28,944 bases of DNA. Origin: an uncultured bacterium. GTDB lineage: Bacteria > Cyanobacteriota > Vampirovibrionia > Gastranaerophilales > Gastranaerophilaceae. A program made the translations under genes and the position numbers. The first letter of the stretch is position 1. The number at the start of each line of letters is the position of its first letter. The stretch spans positions 1-28,944 of the forward strand of contig URHD01000019.1 in assembly GCA_900547585.1 (NCBI GenBank), read 5' to 3'. Below the pieces are notes generated by a model. That model ran no database searches. It saw only the letters and a list, made by a program, of their open reading frames with translations, and was not told the DNA's origin. Below are positions 23,859 to 28,944 of this stretch, in pieces.

Positions 23859-24572
23859 CTAATTCTGAGGCAGACTGCGGAGCTCAAGGTCTTTCAGGGG
23901 TTCGTCTTCTTCTTGCGGGTGGGTGAAAATGTTTGCGTTTTCGTAATTTGTGTTGATTATGTCCAGCCCTTGAATCCTCATTTTGGCTTCTGTTTCGGAC
24001 GGCTGGATTTTTATGGCGTTTTTGTAGTGATATTTTGCTCTTTTTACATCGTCCATTTTTTCATAACAAATTCCGAGCATAAGATTTGTATTATAATCAA
24101 GCCTGTACCCGTTAGAGTATGCATCGCCGTAGTATTTTATTGCATCGTCAAAATCTCCGTCCTGAAAGAACGTTTTTCCCAGATAATAGAGCACTTTCGG
24201 GTTAGATTCGTTGAAATTCAGGGCAATAAACAGATTATTTTTAGCTTTTCTGATATCGTTTTGAATCAGCGCAATTCTAGCCCTGCCAATAAGAGCGTCA
24301 GCGTTTGAGATATCGATTTTGTTGGACTGGTAATAAAAATATTTTGCTGCGTTCAAAAATCTGTCCTGATCGGTTTTGTCGGGAAGTTTTTCGTAATAAT
24401 TGAGAATTTTGTCCCCCAGCCGTGCAAAATGTTCGGCATTTTCAGGCGGAGCGTCCTGAATTATGGATGCATGACCGCTGTATGTTTCTGCAAAAGCATT
24501 TTCGCCTCCGGAAAAAGCCGTAAGCATTAAAATAAAACTTAAAATCAGGATTGCTTTTTGTGCGAAATTCAT
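23859..24572 (-). CDS. Exported TPR-repeat protein
   Basis: This 237-aa protein has a clear signal peptide (residues 1-28, cleavage after AFA before ETYSG). About four degenerate tetratricopeptide repeats follow (residues 60-205), seen in ALIGRARIALIQNDIRKAKN, VLYYLGKTFFQDGDFDDAIK and LMLGICYEKMDDVKRAKYHY. The C-terminus is acidic and non-repetitive. TPRs mediate protein-protein contacts, so a periplasmic scaffold or outer-membrane assembly helper is conceivable, but no partner is shown. It lies between the second adhesin (convergent) and an orphan gene (divergent). No Shine-Dalgarno precedes its ATG; a TATAAT sits so close that the transcript could be leaderless. Confidence 0.85.
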   Translation of the reverse strand: MNFAQKAILILSFILMLTAFSGGENAFAETYSGHASIIQDAPPENAEHFARLGDKILNYYEKLPDKTDQDRFLNAAKYFYYQSNKIDISNADALIGRARIALIQNDIRKAKNNLFIALNFNESNPKVLYYLGKTFFQDGDFDDAIKYYGDAYSNGYRLDYNTNLMLGICYEKMDDVKRAKYHYKNAIKIQPSETEAKMRIQGLDIINTNYENANIFTHPQEEDEPLKDLELRSLPQN

Positions 24573-24578
24573 ATTTTT

Positions 24579-24584
24579 ATTATA
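24579..24584 (-). promoter_or_regulatory. -10 element very close to the TPR gene start
   Basis: On the minus strand TATAAT ends 6 bases before the ATG at 24572-24570, so transcription would begin at or next to the start codon. No matching -35 is obvious (TTGCGG lies 21 bp away). The sequence between contains no ribosome site. Confidence 0.35.
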
Positions 24585-24619
24585 TCATTATTTTCCCGGA
24601 TAACCCCGCAAAAAATTTT

Positions 24620-24647
24620 TTGTCCGGTTTTTAATCATTTGTATAGA
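24620..24647 (+). promoter_or_regulatory. Candidate promoter of the 179-aa gene
   Basis: TTGTCC (24620-24625), a 16-bp spacer and TATAGA (24642-24647, preceded by TTG) lie directly before an AAAGGAGAG ribosome site. The 5' leader would be very short, around 10 bases. Confidence 0.45.
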
Positions 24648-24661
24648 CAAAGGAGAGAGTC

Positions 24662-25201
24662 ATGGCAATCCAAAAAACAGAGTTTTCACCCTCATTCAAG
24701 GCAGGATATGTAATCAAAGGCAAATATGCGGATATTAAAAAATTTGAAAAAGTTTTTGTTGACGCATTTCAAAAAACAGTGGAAAAACCCGTTGCAATAA
24801 ACGGAAAAACCTACTCAATGCCCGTAACTGAAATACGGGATAAAAAGAATTTTTACCTTTTTAACGATACTTTTGTAACTGATGTTAAAACCGCTAAAAA
24901 TGAAGTGGCAAGGCTGTTTGTAACGAACGAATCCGTGCAGCCTTTAATCGCATACAGAAATCTTAAAAAGCCTTATGCAAATTTCGACAGATCTTTTGCA
25001 AGCAGTGTGTCTGAAACTTTTGATAAAGCTGCAAAAAAATCAAACGAAGCGCTGCAATCACTTATAAATAGTACAAAAATGAAACTTTCCGGCGTTTTTA
25101 ATAAAGAAGAAGCGGCAAAAGTAGCGATAATTGATGCAAAAGACGCATTAAAAGCCGCTGAAGAAAACAGATTCGATTTTGTAAACGGAAAAATCGGTTA
25201 A
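24662..25201 (+). CDS. Unrecognised 179-aa protein
   Basis: I do not recognise a family. ATG 24662 has a strong AAAGGAGAG site. The N-terminus has the short pattern FSPSFKAGYVIKGK, reminiscent of a recurrent SF(K/G)A start seen in small proteins of gut melainabacterial genomes (from memory, not checked). Residues 20-110 look like an alpha/beta domain (YADIKKFEKVFVDAF, then basic and aromatic residues). Residues 110-179 are helical and Lys/Ala-rich. There is no signal peptide or membrane segment, so a cytoplasmic location is likely unless it is exported by another route. It is a single-gene unit with its own promoter and terminator. Confidence 0.7.
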   Translation: MAIQKTEFSPSFKAGYVIKGKYADIKKFEKVFVDAFQKTVEKPVAINGKTYSMPVTEIRDKKNFYLFNDTFVTDVKTAKNEVARLFVTNESVQPLIAYRNLKKPYANFDRSFASSVSETFDKAAKKSNEALQSLINSTKMKLSGVFNKEEAAKVAIIDAKDALKAAEENRFDFVNGKIG

Positions 25202-25229
25202 TTTAAAACTAAATAAAATTATTCTAAAC

Positions 25230-25256
25230 GGGGCAAAGAATTTTTGCCCCATTTTC
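25230..25256 (+). terminator. Rho-independent terminator
   Basis: GGGGCAAA (25230-25237) pairs with TTTGCCCC (25243-25250) around a 5-nt loop, followed by ATTTTCTTT. It ends the 179-aa gene transcript and insulates the nuo-like operon. Confidence 0.88.
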
Positions 25257-25293
25257 TTTGAAAATTCATCTTAATAAATCACAACAATACATA

Positions 25294-25320
25294 TTATAAC
25301 ACTGCTGAATTATGTTATAA
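25294..25320 (+). promoter_or_regulatory. Palindrome in the nuoJ promoter region
   Basis: TTATAAC (25294-25300) and GTTATAA (25314-25320) are perfect inverted half-sites 13 bp apart, 49 bases before the nuoJ start. The right half overlaps a plausible -10 (TATAAA). It could be an operator for a dimeric regulator, but AT-rich sequence makes chance palindromes common. Confidence 0.35.
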
Positions 25321-25368
25321 ATATATATGTAATTAGAGCAAAAAATTGACAAAAACAGGAGTAAAAAG

Positions 25369-25884
25369 TTGGAATTCGAGCCGGTCAGTTTTTACGTTTC
25401 GGCATTGCTGCTGCTGGGCAGTACAGCGGGGGTAATTTTTGCTCCGAGAATGTTTCTTGCATTGATAAGCCTGTTTTTTGCTTTTTTCTTTACGGGCGTG
25501 ATGTGTTTTATGCTCTGCGCGAAATTTATTGCGGGTTTTGTGTTTGTGCTTGGCGCTCTGGTGCTTTGTCCCGTGATTTTTCTGCTTATGAAGAAAATCA
25601 ACCGCTGGAACCTCCCGCTGAAACTTTCGGGCGTGTTCAAAATCGTTGTAAGCTCTATAGTGCTGACGGTTTTCGGGGTGATTGCCTGTTTGTTTGTTAA
25701 AGAAGAATTCAGCAATTCACTGTTTAACATTTTTAATTTTGTAAATGAAAAATCCCAGGATACAATGACATTTTCCGGGCATGTTTTCCCGCTTCACATA
25801 GTTTTGATTCTGACATTTGCTGCGATTATCGTTATACGCGGAATTTTGACCGCTTCAGCGGACGGGGAGGATGTAAATGATTGA
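25369..25884 (+). CDS. nuoJ: NuoJ-like complex I membrane subunit
   Basis: This 171-aa protein has five hydrophobic segments (about residues 7-30, 31-50, 53-73, 90-110 and 138-160), the size and topology of NuoJ, a core membrane subunit of NADH dehydrogenase/complex I. The third segment (FIAGFVFVLGALVLCPVIFLL) is in the place of NuoJ's key helix. The usual flexible TM3 signature is only loosely kept, so the call leans on position before NuoK. The start is TTG 25369 with AGGAG 8 bp upstream. It overlaps nuoK by 8 nt. No nuoA-I genes are immediately upstream; the operon begins here after a terminator. Confidence 0.75.
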   Translation: MEFEPVSFYVSALLLLGSTAGVIFAPRMFLALISLFFAFFFTGVMCFMLCAKFIAGFVFVLGALVLCPVIFLLMKKINRWNLPLKLSGVFKIVVSSIVLTVFGVIACLFVKEEFSNSLFNIFNFVNEKSQDTMTFSGHVFPLHIVLILTFAAIIVIRGILTASADGEDVND

Positions 25885-26197
25885 TTCTTTGCTGCAAATC
25901 GGACTTTTACACTTTCTGGCGGTTGCAGGACTGATGTTTTTGCTGGGGATTGCGGGCATAATTATTTCAAGAAATCTTTTGAGGATAATAATGTCAATGC
26001 TTCTCGTATCAATGTCTATAGTTATGAATTTTGCGGCTTTCGGGGCTTTTTGTGACAGGTCGTTTTTGAATGCAAATTTAATTTGCTTTTTCTTTGTTTT
26101 GATTTCTGCTGTGCAAATTGCGGTTGCTCTGGCAATATTTTTCAGAATCTACCAGTCAAACGAGTACCTTGATATTGAAAAGATTAAGGAGAATTAG
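25877..26197 (+). CDS. nuoK: NuoK-like subunit lacking the conserved glutamates
   Basis: This 106-aa protein has three helices, as in NuoK. RNLLRIIMSMLLVSM aligns with the NuoK signature RNLxRxLMSxELM, and CFFFVLISAVQIAVALAIFF with the third helix FVxTVAAAEAAVGLA. The two buried glutamates that carry protons in NuoK (Glu36 and Glu72 in E. coli) are Leu42 and Gln80 here. Size and topology are otherwise normal. ATG 25877 has GGGGAGG upstream and lies within the end of nuoJ; its stop abuts the GTG of the next gene. Coupled translation of nuoJ-K-L is likely. Confidence 0.8.
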   Translation: MIDSLLQIGLLHFLAVAGLMFLLGIAGIIISRNLLRIIMSMLLVSMSIVMNFAAFGAFCDRSFLNANLICFFFVLISAVQIAVALAIFFRIYQSNEYLDIEKIKEN

Positions 26198-27355
26198 GTG
26201 CGGTTTTTTATTGATAATATAAATTTAATGCTGTTTTTACCTGTTTTTGTATGCTTTATCGCTGCGGCAAACGGTTTGACAGCAAACAGGTTTGATAAAA
26301 AGCTTGTTTCTTCGTTGAGCCTGTTTGTTTCTGCAATCTGTCTTGTTTTTGCGGCTGCGGGGTTTGTTGATTCAGGAGGAAACCCTGTTTCTATCGAGTC
26401 AAACCTGCTCTGGCTCTCGAGTGAGAGCGCAAATTTCTATCTTGGCACGCTTGTTGATCGGACATCGGTTATTTTTCTGCTTTTGAGCGCGGCTGCGGCA
26501 CTTTTGATACAGATTTTTGCTTATATGAAAATGTGTACGAGCGAAAATTACAACAGACTTGTTTTTTACCTGAATCTTTTTGCCTTCGGGCTTTTCGGGG
26601 TTTTTCTCGCGCCGAATATTCTTCAGGCGTATATTATGTGTGAGGTTACGGGAGCAGCTTCGTATTTGTTGATAAATTTTGATTTTTCAAACAGAAACGA
26701 ATCACGCGCAGCAATAAAATCCTTTATTTTTAACAGAATAGGCGATTTGACGCTTCTTTTCTGTGTTTTGACCATCCTTTATTTTTCAGTCACTTACAAC
26801 CAGCTTTTTGACGCAAGAAGTCTGGCGTTTACGAATATGGATTCGATTGCGGCTAATGTAAATTCGCTGATGAGTGACCCTGTTTATACTGCTTTTTGTT
26901 CGATTTTGATATTTGTTATAATTATGAAGTTTATGCAGGCGTTCATTTATATTACGTTTGAACAAACAGAGCGAACACCGCTTTCACGGGTGATTTTTAC
27001 GCAAAATGCGTTAATTTCATTAATCGGAATTTATTTATTTTTGAGATTTGATGTTTTCTTTTTCAATCTGAGCCACAACTGGGTTTGGGCGGTATTTATA
27101 ATTGCTTTTATCTTTGTTCTCACAGGCTTTGCAAACAGGGTTTTTGTTCCGCTGTGTAAAGCAGCTGCTTGGTTTGAGAAATACGTTGTCGATTCGGTAA
27201 TTGGATTTGTTGAATTGTTCATGAGGGGCGCATCGTTTCTCTGCTGCCGGTTTCAAGCAGGGACTTTTCAGACGTATTTGATTTATTCTCTCATTGGTTT
27301 GATAACGATTTTTGTTTTTGTATTAGGATTTTACCTTTTGATGGTGAAAATATAA
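26198..27355 (+). CDS. nuoL: Internally shortened NuoL-like subunit
   Basis: NuoL is the distal antiporter-like subunit of complex I, usually about 600 aa. Here it is 385 aa, intact by frame. Residues 85-200 match NuoL helices 3-6: LVDRTSVIF, then FYLNLFAFGLF, then MCEVTGAASYLLIN with the conserved Glu149, and FIFNRIGD. Residues 235-283 match the helix 7-8 region with Lys244 (MKFMQA), but the HTWLPDA-type motif is lost. Residues 318-385 match the NuoL C-terminus (WFEKYVVDSVI, then FQAGTFQTYLIYSLIG). The segment that should hold helices 9-13, including the helix 12 lysine, is missing. GTG 26198 follows the nuoK stop directly, with AAGGAG upstream. It could be a functional reduced subunit or a decaying gene; the clean frame and operon context favour function. 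Confidence 0.8.
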   Translation: MRFFIDNINLMLFLPVFVCFIAAANGLTANRFDKKLVSSLSLFVSAICLVFAAAGFVDSGGNPVSIESNLLWLSSESANFYLGTLVDRTSVIFLLLSAAAALLIQIFAYMKMCTSENYNRLVFYLNLFAFGLFGVFLAPNILQAYIMCEVTGAASYLLINFDFSNRNESRAAIKSFIFNRIGDLTLLFCVLTILYFSVTYNQLFDARSLAFTNMDSIAANVNSLMSDPVYTAFCSILIFVIIMKFMQAFIYITFEQTERTPLSRVIFTQNALISLIGIYLFLRFDVFFFNLSHNWVWAVFIIAFIFVLTGFANRVFVPLCKAAAWFEKYVVDSVIGFVELFMRGASFLCCRFQAGTFQTYLIYSLIGLITIFVFVLGFYLLMVKI

Positions 27356-27367
27356 GGGAGGGGAAGA

Positions 27368-28885
27368 ATGTTATCGTTAATAGGGCTCATATTTGCACCG
27401 CTTATTGCCGCCGGCATAATTCTTTTCCCTAAATTTCCGAACCATCAGGTAAAAGTAAGAAGATTTGCAAAATCCTTTGCAGGTTTGCATTTTATTTATT
27501 CGCTTTTGTTTTTGCTTTTCTTTGATACAGGCATGTACGGGATGTCTTTTGAAAAGGAGCTTACATTTTTCGGGATGACCTGGTTAAAAAGCCTTGGGAT
27601 CAGCGCGAAGTTCGCTGTTGACGGCGTTGCGCTGCTTATGGTTATTTTAACCTCATTTGTTGTCCTGATAACGCTTGTTATAAGCAAAATCCACATAAGG
27701 TCGAAACATAAACTGTATTATTCAATGGTTTTTCTCTTTGAGGCAGCGCTTCTGGGGATATTTTGCGCAAAAGATATGTTTTTGTTCTTTGTTTTCTGGG
27801 AGCTTTCGTTGATTCCTCTGTATTTTCTGGTTTCCCAGTGGGGAAATTCGGAGGCGAGGGCTGCTGCGATGAGGTTTACGCTTGGCTCCTTTGCTGCAAA
27901 CATGCTGATGTTTTTTGCAATGCTCATACTTTATTACTATAACTTTGCGGTGAGCAATGTGATGACTGCGAATATTGAATCCTTAAGTATGGACGAAAAA
28001 ATCTACCCTTTGTGGTTTCAGATAATGGTATTTTCCGGATTTTTGGCGGCTTTTGCGATAAGGGTTCCTTTTGCGTTTCTGCATAGCTGGTTTCCGGATA
28101 TACAAAGCAAAGCAGCGGCTCCAGTCAACATTCTAATCTCGGGAATCCTCTTCGGAACGGGTGTTTACGGGCTAATCAGGTTTAATATGCTTGTTTTCCC
28201 ATCTATTTTCAAGATTTTTGCTCCTGTGCTTATGGTCTGGGGCGTGGTAAATCTTTTTTATGCAGGTGCTCTGGCTATTGCGCAGTCGGAAATTAAAAAA
28301 ATCGTTTCTTATGCAAACATTGCAAGCTCTGGATTTGTTATGCTGGGGCTGGGATCTTTGACCCAGATTGGTTTTAACGGGGCTGTCTTTATGACAATTT
28401 CTGCGGGAATAGTTTTTGCTGCGTTTTTTGTTCTTATTTCGTCTATCCAGTTCAGAACAAAAACGACTTATATCACTGCTTTGGGTGGGCTCGGGGAGGT
28501 TATGCCGAAATGTATGTATTTTGCATTGATAATCTCTTTTTGTGCAATCGGGGTGCCGTTTTTGATGATGTTTGCACCAAAGCTTATGATTCTCACCGGA
28601 GCAATGATTTCAGATCTGGAAAATGACTTGCTGGTAAAATTGTGTGCGATTGCGGGAATGGCTGCTATTGCAATGTCTGCGGGCTATGTGCTTTATTTCT
28701 TTTACCGAGTATTTTGTTCGGTTTTGCTGGAACAGTGGAAAAAATTAAAAGATTTGAGCCCTCAGGAGATTAGTGTTTTGTCGGCATTGACTGCTGTTAT
28801 TATTTATTTTGGAGTTTATCCGATGAGTATTGTCCAGATTTATCAGTCGGTTGCGGGAATTCTTCAGGATATATTGCAGGTTTGA
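27368..28885 (+). CDS. nuoM: NuoM-like complex I antiporter subunit
   Basis: The 505-aa length is full for NuoM, a proton-translocating membrane subunit. Recognisable parts are FVFWELSLIPLYFLVSQWG (helix 5, Glu145 kept), AFAIRVPFAFLHSWFPD (helix 7), AGALAIAQSEIKKIVSYANI (helices 9-10 region) and CAIGVPFLMMFAPKLMI (helix 12). Three of four channel residues differ from E. coli NuoM: Lys234 is Arg232, Lys265 is Gly263, and Glu407 is Lys405. The protein is otherwise well formed with about 14 helices. ATG 27368 has an AGGGGAAG site 12 bp after the nuoL stop. nuoN appears to follow at 28902. Confidence 0.88.
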   Translation: MLSLIGLIFAPLIAAGIILFPKFPNHQVKVRRFAKSFAGLHFIYSLLFLLFFDTGMYGMSFEKELTFFGMTWLKSLGISAKFAVDGVALLMVILTSFVVLITLVISKIHIRSKHKLYYSMVFLFEAALLGIFCAKDMFLFFVFWELSLIPLYFLVSQWGNSEARAAAMRFTLGSFAANMLMFFAMLILYYYNFAVSNVMTANIESLSMDEKIYPLWFQIMVFSGFLAAFAIRVPFAFLHSWFPDIQSKAAAPVNILISGILFGTGVYGLIRFNMLVFPSIFKIFAPVLMVWGVVNLFYAGALAIAQSEIKKIVSYANIASSGFVMLGLGSLTQIGFNGAVFMTISAGIVFAAFFVLISSIQFRTKTTYITALGGLGEVMPKCMYFALIISFCAIGVPFLMMFAPKLMILTGAMISDLENDLLVKLCAIAGMAAIAMSAGYVLYFFYRVFCSVLLEQWKKLKDLSPQEISVLSALTAVIIYFGVYPMSIVQIYQSVAGILQDILQV

Positions 28886-28901
28886 CAAGGATTTAGGTTG
28901 T

Positions 28902-28944
28902 ATGGAAGTTTTGATAAAAGATATTGCGAATACTTATTTACCCG
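28902..28944 (+). CDS. Start of next gene, probably NuoN (partial)
   Basis: ATG 28902 lies 16 bases after the nuoM stop, and the frame stays open for 14 codons to the window end (MEVLIKDIANTYLP). A TTTAGG-like site precedes it. The only argument for NuoN is the usual nuoL-M-N order; the visible residues are too few to identify it. Confidence 0.45.
   Translation, partial: MEVLIKDIANTYLP

Noticed and set aside
1..28944. CRISPR array, insertion sequence, tRNA or rRNA genes
   Set aside because: No regularly spaced short repeats, transposase-like protein, cloverleaf or rRNA sequence was seen; the repeats present are coding adhesin units.

Overview
The window looks like a chromosomal segment of a diderm, fairly AT-rich, probably host-associated bacterium. 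The outer membrane is implied by two proteins ending in autotransporter beta-barrels. Separate secD and secF genes, a CHASE2-type membrane sensor, an RqcH/NFACT protein and small lineage-type orphan proteins fit the non-photosynthetic relatives of Cyanobacteria (Melainabacteria/Vampirovibrionia, such as gut Gastranaerophilales). That placement is inference: there is no rRNA or other decisive marker here, and another diderm gut lineage is possible.

Layout. Positions 1-467 are a regulatory region containing a 14-bp inverted repeat pair and a short leader ORF. It leads into an 18-G tract and a giant (about 3,700 aa) autotransporter adhesin with Chlamydia Pmp-like GGAIYN/FxxN repeats (to 11590). 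A terminator follows, then secD-secF and a small XRE/zinc-ribbon protein (11718-14526), and a serine-rich EF-hand protein (14620-15051). On the minus strand, a CHASE2-cyclase-like protein and rqcH form a pair with a 4-nt overlap (18867-15107). A second, smaller autotransporter of the same family (19166-23680) again starts at a poly-G tract (9 G). Next come a minus-strand exported TPR protein, an unrecognised 179-aa protein, and a nuoJ-K-L-M-(N) operon that runs off the end.

Working picture. The two adhesins share an N-terminal domain, the repeat type, a pre-barrel linker and the barrel. Each begins with the unusual arrangement ATG + G-tract + LK + signal peptide. The G count decides whether the signal peptide is in frame, so both look phase-variable by slipped-strand mispairing. 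Read from the ATG that abuts the tract, gene 1 is currently OFF (18 G; needs 16 or 19) and gene 2 is ON (9 G). Short leader ORFs sharing the peptide KTLVN precede both. A possible invertible promoter segment lies upstream of gene 1 only.

Two other regions show degenerate versions of known machines. The cyclase domain of the CHASE2 protein lacks both metal-binding aspartates and the transition-state Asn/Arg. The complex I-like membrane module has lost key proton-path residues in NuoK and NuoM, and its NuoL is shortened internally to 385 aa. Together these suggest a non-enzymatic sensor and a membrane arm that pumps differently or not at all. The adhesin phase switch and the reduced Nuo module are the best candidates for undescribed biology.
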